From contig MU867106.1 of assembly GCA_033725935.1 (NCBI GenBank), positions 245,868-309,867 of the forward strand: 64,000 nucleotides of DNA, written 5' to 3'. Below are positions 10,513 to 20,340 of this stretch, one piece after another. Below the pieces are notes generated by a model that worked only from the letters and a program-made list of their open reading frames with translations, had not been told where the DNA came from and made no database searches. The position numbers and the translations under genes are program-made. The DNA comes from Cladorrhinum sp. PSN259 (taxonomy: Eukaryota; Ascomycota; Sordariomycetes; Sordariales; Podosporaceae). How positions within the stretch are numbered: position 1 is the stretch's first letter; every line of letters begins with the position of its first letter.

Positions 10513-11898
10513 ATGGCACCTGCGTGCAAACACGTAAACATCCAAGTCGAGGTTGCAGAACAGGCCGCATTTGAACCGTCCTTCAAGAGACCGGCCCATG
10601 GCGAGAGAGTAGCAGCCTCAAAACCTGACAATCGCGTCGACCTCAGACAACAAAAAGGGCAACAACTCCAATCCATCGACCTCGCCGTCACCTTCCCCGC
10701 GCCGCTTGTGCTCCCTGATGACCTGCTCGATTTTCCAGAAAACTCAGAAGATGATCCTCCTCAGACCATGCACTCGTGGATGAGAATCGGCAGACCGATC
10801 ACGGCTCGGAGTCGGAAGAAGACAATCTACGTCGCGCCAGTCCCCCAAATTTCTGATGATCCCAGCGTGTCATACATGAGAGAATGGATCTCCCCTCAAC
10901 ACCCTCAGGCAACCAAGAAGGACAAGGACGCACAGCCCCCCAAGGCAGAAGATGTGTGTGACTACCTGCGGGCATTTTACCACCCGCTCGAGGTGAAACT
11001 GCTCCCACAAACAGTTGCCTTTGTGCCCTGGGAGGGCCAAGGGAAGAAAACAAGCCGCGATGATCCACACCGGTACATCGGTTTACAGGTGGGAACCGGA
11101 CTCACGAGGATAAGGACGCGCCCGTGTCCCGATAAGACATTTTCGCGACAGGTGCAGCTTAACGACATCCTGGACGCAGCAATCGCAGCCTTGCCGGCCG
11201 ATGCATACTCCCTCGTCATGCTGGTCGATCACGACACGTACGAAGATGAAGACGACGATTTCTGCTGCGGCAGGGCCTACGGCGGCAGTCGGGTCTGCAT
11301 GGTTTCCAGCGCGCGGTACCATCCCGGCTTGGATGCCATGGCAAAGGTCGATCGCGCGCACATGTGGCCTGCCTCTCACTGCAAGGCGTATGTTGAAAAG
11401 AAATGCGGATGGGAAGCGAACAAGACGACAAAGAAGCGGAAATTGGAAGTTATTTCCAAGGATGCGCCTACTGCCGGGCCGGAGACTGCAATGAGAGGGG
11501 CTGTAGATGCATTGCTTGCGGCGCCAAAGCTGGAGAGTGAGCTTGATGGGCTTTGGTTTTCTCGTGTGGCACGCACTGTATCACACGAGCTGGGTCATTG
11601 TTTCTCCATGGCACATTGCAGTTACTATGCGTGCATGATGCAGGGTACTGCGAATGTTGCTGAGGACGTGAGGCAGCCGCCTTATTTGTGTCCGGTTTGT
11701 TTGGCAAAGGTCACCCATGCCATTCGGGGTGTGTGCCAGGGTGGTGTAGATGAGAAGCAGTATCAGATTGAGAGGTACAAGGTGTTGCTGGAATTTTGCC
11801 GTGCCGATGGTAAATGGGGAAAGGTTGGGATGTTTGCTGGATTTCGAGGGTGGTTGGAGACGAGAATTGAGGAGCATTCGAGGCGTGAAAAGGCTTGA
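10513..11898 (+). CDS. archaemetzincin-like zinc metallopeptidase (M54)
   Basis: Single exon, 461 aa, ATG at 10513. The C-terminal half carries the M54 signature HELGHCFSMAHC (H358, E359, H362, H368, C369). It is followed by C374-M375 and a CPVC pair (C393, C396), the structural-zinc cysteines typical of archaemetzincins (AMZ1/AMZ2). The first zinc is bound by the three histidines, with E359 as the catalytic base. The protein is longer than the archaeal members (about 180-200 residues), with an extended N-terminal region as in eukaryotic AMZs. A KKRK basic stretch occurs at about 304-312. Family members are aminopeptidase-like or endopeptidase enzymes of poorly known substrate. No signal peptide is seen, so a cytosolic or nuclear location is likely. 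Confidence 0.88.
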   Translation: MAPACKHVNIQVEVAEQAAFEPSFKRPAHGERVAASKPDNRVDLRQQKGQQLQSIDLAVTFPAPLVLPDDLLDFPENSEDDPPQTMHSWMRIGRPITARSRKKTIYVAPVPQISDDPSVSYMREWISPQHPQATKKDKDAQPPKAEDVCDYLRAFYHPLEVKLLPQTVAFVPWEGQGKKTSRDDPHRYIGLQVGTGLTRIRTRPCPDKTFSRQVQLNDILDAAIAALPADAYSLVMLVDHDTYEDEDDDFCCGRAYGGSRVCMVSSARYHPGLDAMAKVDRAHMWPASHCKAYVEKKCGWEANKTTKKRKLEVISKDAPTAGPETAMRGAVDALLAAPKLESELDGLWFSRVARTVSHELGHCFSMAHCSYYACMMQGTANVAEDVRQPPYLCPVCLAKVTHAIRGVCQGGVDEKQYQIERYKVLLEFCRADGKWGKVGMFAGFRGWLETRIEEHSRREKA

Positions 11899-12333
11899 GA
11901 TACCGAGTTTGTTTTGGAGTGCACTTGCATTCGGGGACCGACCGCCGATGTTACTGGACCCCTCTTTGTCCCGCCCCGGCGCGTCGGTTGAGAACGGCTT
12001 TGGGGCCGATCCCGGACCGAGGGGCACGCCTTTCTCATGACATGCTGGCTTTATGATCAGTAGACTCGGAATTGACATGCATGAGATTTGAGGCTATACT
12101 CAATGAGGGCTAATAGACATTTATACTTTTCTTTATTACATGCATCAAACTGTTGACCAGGAGCTCCAAAGGGATCATCCTTCAAGTGGGGGACCCGTGA
12201 CTCATGGCACAACTAGTGTAGCTTCATCTTTATATCAACTTCCCTTCTCTGCATCCCCTGGACCCCTCACCCTCTTCATTTTGGCATCATCACAAACACC
12301 GTCATCTCCTATCATTACCTCCAAATCCTCACA
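11899..12333. other. intergenic, promoter of egt2-like gene
   Basis: Head-to-tail spacer between archaemetzincin and the aminotransferase-fold gene. Pyrimidine-rich sequence precedes the start at 12334. Nothing else is seen. Confidence 0.5.
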
Positions 12334-13725
12334 ATGGGCGAACAACCCACCACAACCGCTGGCGGCCGCTGCTCCAAGCCCCTCCAGTACGGAAAATCCC
12401 TCCTCCCCCAATTCCAATTCGACCCAACCTACCGCAACCTAAACCACGGCTCATTCGGCACCTACCCCCTCTTCATCCGCGACCGTTTCCGTGAATACCA
12501 ATCCCAATCAGAGTTCCAACCAGACATCTTCATCCGCTACACCTACCCGAAACTCCTCGCCTCAAGCCGCGCCGCCATCGCTTCTCTGCTCAACGTCCCC
12601 ACAGACACCTGTGTCTTCGTTCCCAACGCCACCACAGGCGTCAACACCGTCCTCCGCAACCTAGTCTTCAACCCGGACGGCAAAGACACCATCGTCTTCT
12701 TCGACACAATCTACGGCGGCTGCGGCAAGACAGTAGATTACGTCCTCGAAGACCGCCGCGGCAAAGTTTCCTCCCGATGCATTCCCTTGTCGTACCCGTG
12801 CTCCGACCAAGCCGTCATTGACGCTTTCGTGTCCGCCATAGCCGACGAAAAAGCCAAGGGGAATCGCCCCAGAGTGGCAATCTACGACGTGGTAACTTCC
12901 CAGCCCGGTATCCGGTTTCCCTTTGAAGAAATCACAGCCATCTGCAGGGAACACGGCATCCTGTCGTGCATAGACGGCGCTCAGGGGGTCGGGATGGTGC
13001 GCATCGATTTGAGCGCGACAGATCCGGATTTTTTTGTGTCGAATTGTCACAAGTGGCTGCACGTCCCCCGGGGTTGCGCGGTGTTTTACGTGCCGGAACG
13101 GAATCAGGGTCTGATTCGGTCGTCGCTTCCTACAAGCCACGGGTTCGTTCCCCTGCCGGAGTTTGCGCAAAAGCGACTGAACGAGCTCGCGCCATCTGAT
13201 AAGAAGAACGCGTGGGTGAATCAGTTCAATTTCGTGGGCACGGTGGATAATTCCCCGTATCTGTGCGTGGGGGATGCGATACAGTGGAGGAAGGAAGTTT
13301 TGGGAGGGGAGGAGAGGATCGTGAGCGAGTTGATGGCCTTGGCTAGGGAAGGGGGCAAGATTGTGGCCGAGTCGGTCGGTGGAAAGGTGTTGGATAATGA
13401 GGAGGGAACGTTGACGAGGTGCTCGATGGTTAATGTTGTTTTGCCTTTGGGTGTTGAGGGAGAGGCTGGGTTGAAAGAGGAGGGTAAAGAGGAAGAAGTG
13501 TTTGAAGTGAAAAAGGAGGATGCAGCTGCTGTTGGGCAGTTTATTGTCGAGAAGCTGACCCAGGAGTACAAGACTTTTATTCCTATTTTCGTGTATAAAG
13601 GACGGTGGTTGAGCAGGTTGAGCGCGCAGGTTTATTTGGATTTGGAGGATTTTGATTGGGCTGGAACAGTACTGAAGGAGATTATTGAGATGATCAAGAA
13701 GGGGGAGTATAGGCAAACGGAGTAG
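12334..13725 (+). CDS. egt2: PLP-dependent hercynylcysteine sulfoxide lyase (ergothioneine biosynthesis)
   Basis: Single exon, 463 aa. It is a class V aminotransferase fold, with start motif YRNLNHGSFGTYP, PLP-phosphate and stacking region NATTGVNTVLRNL, PLP-aspartate motif DGAQGVGM and Schiff-base lysine in SNCHKW (K240). The segment FDTIYGGCGKTVDY (Y127) and later LPTSHGFVP match Neurospora crassa Egt2 closely, as I remember it; the tyrosine in that segment is described as the catalytic acid. Egt2 cleaves the C-S bond of hercynylcysteine sulfoxide to give ergothioneine, pyruvate and ammonia. The partner Egt1 is not in this window, which is normal for fungi. The alternative reading, a generic isopenicillin-N-epimerase-like protein, is less likely given the local matches. 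Gluconokinase lies tail-to-tail only about 70 bp away. Confidence 0.85.
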   Translation: MGEQPTTTAGGRCSKPLQYGKSLLPQFQFDPTYRNLNHGSFGTYPLFIRDRFREYQSQSEFQPDIFIRYTYPKLLASSRAAIASLLNVPTDTCVFVPNATTGVNTVLRNLVFNPDGKDTIVFFDTIYGGCGKTVDYVLEDRRGKVSSRCIPLSYPCSDQAVIDAFVSAIADEKAKGNRPRVAIYDVVTSQPGIRFPFEEITAICREHGILSCIDGAQGVGMVRIDLSATDPDFFVSNCHKWLHVPRGCAVFYVPERNQGLIRSSLPTSHGFVPLPEFAQKRLNELAPSDKKNAWVNQFNFVGTVDNSPYLCVGDAIQWRKEVLGGEERIVSELMALAREGGKIVAESVGGKVLDNEEGTLTRCSMVNVVLPLGVEGEAGLKEEGKEEEVFEVKKEDAAAVGQFIVEKLTQEYKTFIPIFVYKGRWLSRLSAQVYLDLEDFDWAGTVLKEIIEMIKKGEYRQTE

Positions 13726-13794
13726 TGTTGTTTTGTACGTACATACTCCTTTCATGAATCGTGTAGTATTTCAGCGTCTATTTGTATTCTTTAT

Positions 13795-14467
13795 CTATTG
13801 AAGAGGAAGAAAAGCATTATCGTCCTGCCCCATCACCTCCCTCACCCTGATCTCCGTCTCCCTCTCGACGTCTTCAACGTTTCTGTTGACGTCAACCACC
13901 AGAACGTCATCTTCAACCCCAGCGACAGGCCGCTCCAAGATTGCAACCTGACTCTTTACCAAATTCTCCTTGGCAAAGTGCCCCTTCCTGTTCCTCGCTC
14001 TCTCCATCAGGACTTCCTCCGGCGCATCGAGCAAAACGAACCTTATCCTCAGGTCCCCTGCTTCCTTGCCTCCTTGTCTCAACACATCCCGATAGTGCTT
14101 CTTGAGAGCGGAGCAGGTCATGACGAGGTGACGCGACTCGCCTTCCCCGGGTTGGCAAGTCTCGTGCTCCTTGAGTGCTTTCAGCCATCCTTCGCGGTCT
14201 TGGTCGGTTAGGGGATGACCGGAGGCCATTTTCTCTACTGATGCGGCGGGGTGGTACTGATGAGTGTGTTAGAAATTGAATTTTTGGGGAATTGGACGAC
14301 AGGCCGGAACTTACATCGTCGCCTTCAACAAAGGTGAAGCCGAGACGAGAGGCCAATGACTTGGCGATTGTGGTCTTCCCGCATGCTGTTGGACCAGTGA
14401 TGAACCAAATCCAGCGATGAAGGTGGTGTGGAATTGGAACGTTGGAAGGTACTAGCGGGTCACCCAT
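13795..14467 (-). CDS. gluconokinase
   Basis: CDS complement(join(13795..14256, 14315..14467)), 204 aa. Exon 1 has the P-loop GPTACGKTT (G25-T33). The 58-nt intron has GTAAGT, CTAAC and ATCAG, and splitting there restores the family motif EGDDYHPAASVEKMASGHPL, which identifies gluconate kinases of the GntK/IdnK type. Later TCSALKKHYRD and the lid-type region complete the NMP-kinase fold. Length matches the family (about 170-210 aa). It phosphorylates D-gluconate to 6-phosphogluconate, feeding the pentose-phosphate pathway in the cytosol. The gene converges with the egt2-like gene and is probably independently regulated. Confidence 0.9.
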
Positions 14468-15380
14468 TGTGAAATTCGTTTGTTGCTGGCTGAAATTTGT
14501 TTGATAAGAGCGGTGGGTTAAATTGGCTAATGGTGTTGCTGGTTATGGCGGTTTGACAATGTTTTTTTGTAGTTTCAAAGAAATCCCTCGCGGTAATGTT
14601 CTTTGTTGGAGATCGCCAGCCTGTGATAGTTAGCATTGGTGTGGTCTTCCAAGTTGTGGCGCACCTTTGTAAGTCGTGCCGTCATGACGTCAGTCGATCA
14701 GCTGGGACTTGAAGCTCGCAAGCGATCAAGCTGACCTGTGCATCTAACCCCAGCAACCGCACTGGGGTTCTGGAATATGGGGCGCAGAACGAACACTACC
14801 ACACTACGGCCTGTCAGGCATTCTTTATATTGCATCCACCGAATTTTAGTTTTATTGACACTTGCGACACCACATCCATTAACTTCCAAGATCAAGTACC
14901 CTAACCCTGACTCTACTTTTGCCGAACTGAGGGGCAAGAGCATCATAAGCCGCAAAATCTCTGAAAGTGGTACCGCAGTCAGAGTGAAAATGGCGGTGGC
15001 CGAGGCACCAGCTGCACCAAAGCGAGGTCTAGAGCCTCCCGTCTAAAAGTATCTTTAGAATCGGCTCCGAAGGCTGCCCCATAGGCGGAACCAAAGGCTT
15101 CTTTGAAGGCTGCTCCAAAGGCTGCAGCATCTGGAGCAAAACGGGCAATTGCGGAACAAAGACTGCAGATGCAAGCTGACAATGCCAAGCAGCGTTGGTC
15201 GTTTGAAGCGTGCCTTGGCACACTTTGTGTGTCAAAAGCTGTGGCAGTGCGACGTCTGGGCAAACCCACACGTGAGCATCGACGCTTCGATATAATCAGG
15301 AGACGGCCCGCTTCATATTAGATTTCTTGACGATCAGTGAAACGTCAGCTAAATTGCAAGAGAGAATAAACGCAAAAGGC
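14468..15380. other. intergenic with degenerate GCTGCTCCAAAG-type repeats
   Basis: The region is upstream of gluconokinase on one side and of the PPxY gene on the other. Around 15003-15135 are imperfect copies of a GGCTGCNCCAAAGG-like unit. They read like degenerate Ala-Pro-Lys coding on the plus strand and Ala-Phe-Gly coding on the minus strand, but stops interrupt and no ATG-initiated frame covers them. I call no gene. It may be a relic of a repeat-containing coding sequence. Confidence 0.4.
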
Positions 15381-16232
15381 ATGGCTCAATCAAACCCCAC
15401 CGAGGCACTCCGCGTGCAAGATCAAATTGGCCTTCCACCTGCTTATACAGAGGCCAACCTAAATCAGGACGAAGATGATCTCCCACCTTACACTGAGCAA
15501 AAACCCATCTCACCTGACGATAGCATCCCACCAGCGACCTACATCATCCTCGGCCTTGAGGTCCACAACTACCCGCCGTCGCCTGATGCTCCTCCATGCT
15601 ACAAGCTTACTCGGGCAATCCACTCGATTGGGCCAGCGACGCAAACAATCGACATCTCACGGGTTGACAGCCAAATACGCGTATCTCCCCGAACAGGCAG
15701 GCAGGTGTATACGAAGCGCGAGAAGGAGTTGTATACACTTCAACACCAGAGACCGAATATGTATGCACCTGTGTTCTATGCAGGCGGACAGCCTCATGGA
15801 TCTACTCGCACGCTGGGAGAGATGCGGATAGAAAAGGCCCCAGTTTTTCATCATGGGTACAGGGTGATCAAAGTAATAAAGGAGGAAGAGAAAGCCAGAC
15901 TGCAAAGAAAGGGAGAAAAAGTAAAGGAAGGGTATCGGTGGAGTTTGAGAGAGATTGATCACGGAAGTGGGTGGGAGTGGAGAAACGAAAAAGACGTGGT
16001 GGTTGCGAGGCAGATTACGGAGCCCGTAGACGGAGAGAAGGAGCAACACAGGTTGGAAGTGGTCATTGATTTACCGAGAAGGACGGTCGACAGCTTGGTG
16101 TCGATGTGGTGCTTGTGGATGTGGCATTTACATGTGGAAAATAACGCTCCGAAGAAGACATGGGCTGATAGAAAGAAAATATTGGAGAGGAAGAACCCGA
16201 CGATGCCGATGGGAGGAAAGCTCTGGAGGTAA
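15381..16232 (+). CDS. uncharacterised protein with PPxY-type motifs
   Basis: Single exon, 283 aa from the ATG at 15381; the frame extends upstream only with TTG. The N-terminus is disordered and proline-rich, with GLPPAYTEA and DLPPYTEQ. Both contain PPxY-type sequences that WW domains, such as those of Rsp5/Nedd4 ubiquitin ligases, bind. The rest (about 60-283) alternates beta-like segments and a basic stretch (EEEKARLQRKGEKVKEGYRW) and ends with a tryptophan-rich segment (VSMWCLWMWHLHVEN). No signal peptide is seen, and the hydrophobic stretch is too short for a clear membrane span. I do not recognise the family. A tubby/LURP-like beta-barrel is possible but unproven. Confidence 0.65.
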   Translation: MAQSNPTEALRVQDQIGLPPAYTEANLNQDEDDLPPYTEQKPISPDDSIPPATYIILGLEVHNYPPSPDAPPCYKLTRAIHSIGPATQTIDISRVDSQIRVSPRTGRQVYTKREKELYTLQHQRPNMYAPVFYAGGQPHGSTRTLGEMRIEKAPVFHHGYRVIKVIKEEEKARLQRKGEKVKEGYRWSLREIDHGSGWEWRNEKDVVVARQITEPVDGEKEQHRLEVVIDLPRRTVDSLVSMWCLWMWHLHVENNAPKKTWADRKKILERKNPTMPMGGKLWR

Positions 16233-16628
16233 TTAAACTCCCTATCTAACGAAGAAAGGTGTTGATAATTGGGAAGTCGCGAAGTGGGTTCTGTGGGCGA
16301 CTTCTGAGATAAGAACCATGGTTTCCGTTGATTCAAACTTTATTCCCATCTTTCCGATCAGCTGCCAATCGTGCCTTTGATAGTGGGCCATCAAGGTGCC
16401 TTGCCTATCAAGGTACCAAGGGGTGCACCAAATAGTTAGACTTTCCCACCATGCCCTGGAGCCTGCTTTCTCCCTCTTGAGCTTTCTCACCTTCCACTGT
16501 TTTTCTGAGGCCATCAAAACCCAACAATTGTATAGATAGCTTTGCCGTAAGTGTTGCGAGCTGTCATTTTGATGCAAAGCACAGTATGCTGATATTATCC
16601 TGGTATTTGCAGATATTCTGCCCGAAGG
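16233..16628. other. intergenic with candidate 5'-UTR intron
   Basis: Upstream region of the ZIP transporter. A candidate leader intron is at 16547-16612 (GTAAGT donor, GCTGAT branch-like site, TTTGCAG acceptor, 66 nt), ending 16 bases before the ATG. Nothing else is seen. Confidence 0.45.
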
Positions 16629-17828
16629 ATGTCAGAATTCGACTCCTCACTCCTCGGATTCGACCCGGAACGCGCAAATCTGACCGACGACAACCTGCAA
16701 CGCGACTTCATCTGCTACCTGACAGCCGACCACGACAATGACCACGTAAACCGCACTGGTTTGCGGATAGGCGCGCTATTTACTATCCTGATTACCTCGA
16801 CTCTCCTCACAATGCTTCCCATATGGGCGACCCGAACCCGCTGGAATATCCCACCCTACCTGTTGCTATTCGCACGATACACAGGCGCTGGCGTTATTAT
16901 TGCAACCGCGTTCATACATCTCCTCGCCCCCGCCTTCGATGCAATAGGGCCGAACTCCTGTGTTGGGCTAACAAAGGGCTGGGAAAACTTCCCGTGGCCA
17001 GCTGGCATTATCATGGTCTCGTTTTCCCTTGTATTCCTGATGGGATACTGCTCCGAATGGTTCGTCGAGCAAAGATACGGTCATCACGATGGTCCAGAGG
17101 ACGAGCAGGTGGACGTTGAAGGTGGCTCTGGACCTAGCGGGCCACCTGTTACGAATGCACCAAGAAGCGACTCACACCAAAATCACCAATTCCTACATTC
17201 CGGTGACCAGGATGCGCTTGTTAGATTTTCAGCGGTTGTTTCACGCAGGATTTTTTCTAAAGGGGATGCAAAGTCCCCTTCCCCCTCAGGAAGGTCTACT
17301 CCCGATGTCGAAATTACCGATGCCAAAACAGATTTGATGGTCCGAAACCAGATTGTATCCTTCCTCGTTCTCGAGTTCGGCGTCCTCTTCCATTCGGTTA
17401 TCATCGGTCTCAACCTCGGCGTTACCGATCGGGAACTCCCTACGCTATTCCCCGTCGTGACCATCCATCAAGCTTTGGAAGGTCTCGGTATTGGTGCCCG
17501 TTTGAGCATCATTCCCTTTTCGAAACGCCTTCGCTGGATCCCATGGACCGCATGTGTAGGGTACGGTGTGACGACACCCATCGCCATTGCGGTTGGAATG
17601 GCAATATCAAACATTTACAATCCCGGGACCATCTCAGCCCAGATTGTCAGTGGCGTGCTAGACTCTATATCGGCTGGAATTCTGCTGTATACCGGTATTG
17701 TTGAGTTGTTGGCCAGGGATTTCTTGTTTAATCCGGACAGAACGAGAAACAACAAGGAAATTCTGTTCATGTTGGTGTGCATATTTGTAGGGATGGCGGT
17801 GATGGCTTTATTGGGGCGGTGGGCATGA
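16629..17828 (+). CDS. ZIP-family zinc transporter (Zrt1/Zrt2-like)
   Basis: Single exon, 399 aa. It has eight predicted membrane spans, with a long variable cytoplasmic loop between spans 3 and 4 (about residues 150-235) that is histidine-bearing (RYGHHDG, SHQNHQFLH). The span 4 and 5 signatures HSVIIGLNLGV and HQALEGLGIGARL hold the metal-binding histidines and glutamate of the ZIP family. Family members import Zn2+ (and sometimes Fe2+) across the plasma membrane into the cytosol. The N-terminal segment before span 1 has an NLT glycosylation site and is predicted extracellular. Fungal ZIPs of this class are usually induced by zinc limitation through a Zap1-type regulator, but I did not identify such a site. 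A leader intron may precede the start. Confidence 0.93.
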   Translation: MSEFDSSLLGFDPERANLTDDNLQRDFICYLTADHDNDHVNRTGLRIGALFTILITSTLLTMLPIWATRTRWNIPPYLLLFARYTGAGVIIATAFIHLLAPAFDAIGPNSCVGLTKGWENFPWPAGIIMVSFSLVFLMGYCSEWFVEQRYGHHDGPEDEQVDVEGGSGPSGPPVTNAPRSDSHQNHQFLHSGDQDALVRFSAVVSRRIFSKGDAKSPSPSGRSTPDVEITDAKTDLMVRNQIVSFLVLEFGVLFHSVIIGLNLGVTDRELPTLFPVVTIHQALEGLGIGARLSIIPFSKRLRWIPWTACVGYGVTTPIAIAVGMAISNIYNPGTISAQIVSGVLDSISAGILLYTGIVELLARDFLFNPDRTRNNKEILFMLVCIFVGMAVMALLGRWA

Positions 17829-18465
17829 GAGCGAGGGTAGAAGGGAGAGATGATGGGATCTTGGAACAACTTGAATGGTAACATGGATAGTTTATGTTTA
17901 ACATGCGGGGGGCGTGGGCTATAGAATTTTTTGTTTAATGCTTTACTGTTTCATTCGTTGTTGGCATGTCTAGTTGGTGAATTTTGACTGGTTCACTGAC
18001 AATCATGACAGTGCGTTCGTTTTGAAAGACGTGAGCAACGCGGTTTATTCTGGACTCTGTAAGAGGAAATATTTGGTTCAACGCGACGCCTTTCTATTAT
18101 GCGGTCTCAGAGTCCGACAAAACCTGTTGCCCACAACAAACACAACTCCCTACGCTCCACATTCCCAAAAAGCCTTCTGCTTTTCCATCCTTCGTCTAGC
18201 TCAAATGAACACCGGCCTTCAGCTCTCATCGATGTTAGTTGAAGGGCGCAGTCATGTCAAAAGAAGCCACTTAAAATGCGCCAAGACTTCAAATGCGAAG
18301 TACTACCCCACAAAATTCTCTTCAGTCATGTCAACAATTCACCGCAGTGGAGTGCACTGTGTTCATCAGGCACACCATCCGCTGCAGATAAAAAAAAAAG
18401 AAGGAAAAAAAACAGAAACACAGACCTGAGTCACTGGCATCGCCTCCAAGTACCAAGAAGACATC
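17829..18465. other. intergenic region
   Basis: No supported gene. A plus-strand open frame at 17974-18429 begins with TTG, ends in a lysine/threonine-rich tail and has no recognisable motif. A purine-rich stretch (about 18390-18420) lies just upstream of the next start. Confidence 0.45.
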
Positions 18466-20340
18466 ATGAACAAACTCAAGGTGGACTCTTACTGGGGCAA
18501 CTTTCTAGCAACCAACTCGCCGGAAATCATCGCCAGGCAGCTCCTCAAAGATGCGGCGCGACTCGACGAGGGGAGATGGCCCAGTCACCTCGCCATGCAC
18601 ATGCCAGAAAAGAGACAACCACTGGCCCTGGAAGTAGCCAACTACCTGACGCCATCGCGCGATTTACCACGAAGAATAAAGCAGTTCCTGTACAACAAGA
18701 TTATAAAGCGGCTGCGCCAGAGCATTCGAGACGGAGACGTTTTCCGGGAACGACCGCTGCCCGAGGATGGATATTTTCTGGCTGCTGATTATGAGAGCAG
18801 AGATATGAATTTACTCCAATACGGTAGGAGGAATAAGCAGGTGCCATTTGATCAGCAGGGACCTCCGACGATGATGGAGGTAGAACATGCTCTTCATGTT
18901 CTTCAGTATGTCAGGGCTACGCCGGGTATGAGTGAGGAGTCTGTTGCTGAGGTCGAGAGGGTCATGGATCTCGTTGAGGAGCAGTGCATTTTTGATCAAG
19001 GGCAAAAGGAAGAGGGTGAGGGACCCAAATATGCCGCAGAGGAAGAGGAAGAGGAGGAATATGATGATGATGCAGGATCAGAAGAGTCTGGGAATTTATC
19101 GACTCTCAGTTGGCGCGAGGTTGTGAAAAAGTATCACATCCTTCGACCACCAGTTCGGCCTCGGGTGTGCTACATCTGTGGCTTCCTCCTCCTAAACCCT
19201 CATCCTTCGTACCGGGCCATGTGTCTTCCCTGCGGCGCATTCAACTACTACGGCGATGCAATCTCAAAGCCGAATTCGATGCAACTGCCCGACAAGACGG
19301 CTTTGGTCACAGGTGCCAGGATAAATCTGGGATATCTCACTGCTCTTCGTCTGCTTCGATGTGGCGCCAGGGTCATCGCTACGACTCGATATCCCAATGA
19401 TGCAGTTTTGCGGTATTCTCGGGAACCGGATTTTCGTCAGTGGAAGCATCGCTTGAAGGTGGTTGGTGCAGACTTCCGGTTGGCGCAACATGCTTTTGCT
19501 CTTGTGAGAGCGACAAAGATCATTCTGGCTCAGTGGGGCGCCGCGACGTTGGATATTCTGATCAACAATGCAGCGCAAACAATTGCTGAGAGCATCAATG
19601 AGGAGGAGCATGCAGTCTTGGAGGATAAACAACAGAGGCTGGAGGCCGCACAGATGCATCTCCTTCACGACACTGAAGAAGGATACGAACCGCGCGTCCG
19701 AGGTGGTCTGCCTCCTCTAGCACTGTACGGCGGATCAGAAGGTATTCAAGCCAACAAGCTGCTGGAGTCTGGAAAGCAGGCGGAAACAGGTGGTCTCACC
19801 ATCTTGGGACCATACACCAAATCCTCATGGATCCAAACCATCTCCGAGATTCCTTACGAAGAAGTAGTCTCAGCGCACGCGATCAACGCCTTGGTGCCTC
19901 TCATCCTCTGCCGGGAACTCCTCCCCATCATGGGCAACTCTTCCCCTCCACCAGGCAAGACCAAACCCCTGGGATACATCCTCAACATTTCTTCGAGGGA
20001 GGGGCTATTCGAACATTTGCCAATGCACTTGCGGAAAAAAGGGACAAAAGTGCACAATAACATGAATAAAGCGGCGTTGAACATGATTACTCAGACGGAA
20101 GCAGGCACGGCGTGGAAGAACAGGAGGGTGGCCATGAACAGTATTGATCCGGGGTATCTGTCGCATGCGCCGGAGATGGATGCGCACCACGGAGGGGAGC
20201 TGCCGTTGAGCTGGGAGGATGGAGTGGGGAGGGTGTTGTGGCCTGTCGCTATTGGCGAGGTTGAGGGGGATGCCGTGTGGGGAAGATTTTTGAAGCATTA
20301 TGGGGCAGTTGATGAGGATGCTAGGAATGTTGATCGATAG
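18466..20340 (+). CDS. SDR-fold protein with N-terminal zinc-ribbon-like extension, catalytic Tyr absent
   Basis: Single exon, 624 aa. Residues 1-225 are an uncharacterised, partly helical region ending in an acidic run (EEEEEEEYDDDAGSEE). A four-cysteine module follows, CYIC (C235, C238) and CLPC (C253, C256), spaced like a zinc ribbon. From about 275 comes a classical SDR Rossmann fold: cofactor loop TGARINLG (282-289), NNAA (367-370) and LNISS (506-510). The lysine of the YxxxK motif is kept (K535, in HNNMNKAALNM), but the tyrosine position is N531. I recall HTNMAKAAL-type variants in other eukaryotic SDR-like proteins, so this is likely a family trait rather than damage. A dehydrogenase function is therefore uncertain. 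NAD(P) binding looks intact. Confidence 0.8.
   Translation: MNKLKVDSYWGNFLATNSPEIIARQLLKDAARLDEGRWPSHLAMHMPEKRQPLALEVANYLTPSRDLPRRIKQFLYNKIIKRLRQSIRDGDVFRERPLPEDGYFLAADYESRDMNLLQYGRRNKQVPFDQQGPPTMMEVEHALHVLQYVRATPGMSEESVAEVERVMDLVEEQCIFDQGQKEEGEGPKYAAEEEEEEEYDDDAGSEESGNLSTLSWREVVKKYHILRPPVRPRVCYICGFLLLNPHPSYRAMCLPCGAFNYYGDAISKPNSMQLPDKTALVTGARINLGYLTALRLLRCGARVIATTRYPNDAVLRYSREPDFRQWKHRLKVVGADFRLAQHAFALVRATKIILAQWGAATLDILINNAAQTIAESINEEEHAVLEDKQQRLEAAQMHLLHDTEEGYEPRVRGGLPPLALYGGSEGIQANKLLESGKQAETGGLTILGPYTKSSWIQTISEIPYEEVVSAHAINALVPLILCRELLPIMGNSSPPPGKTKPLGYILNISSREGLFEHLPMHLRKKGTKVHNNMNKAALNMITQTEAGTAWKNRRVAMNSIDPGYLSHAPEMDAHHGGELPLSWEDGVGRVLWPVAIGEVEGDAVWGRFLKHYGAVDEDARNVDR

Noticed and set aside
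12661..13755. 364-codon minus-strand frame opposite egt2
   Set aside because: Shadow of a well-supported gene; no domain in its translation.
17974..18429. 151-codon plus-strand frame
   Set aside because: Starts with TTG, no domain, ends in low complexity.
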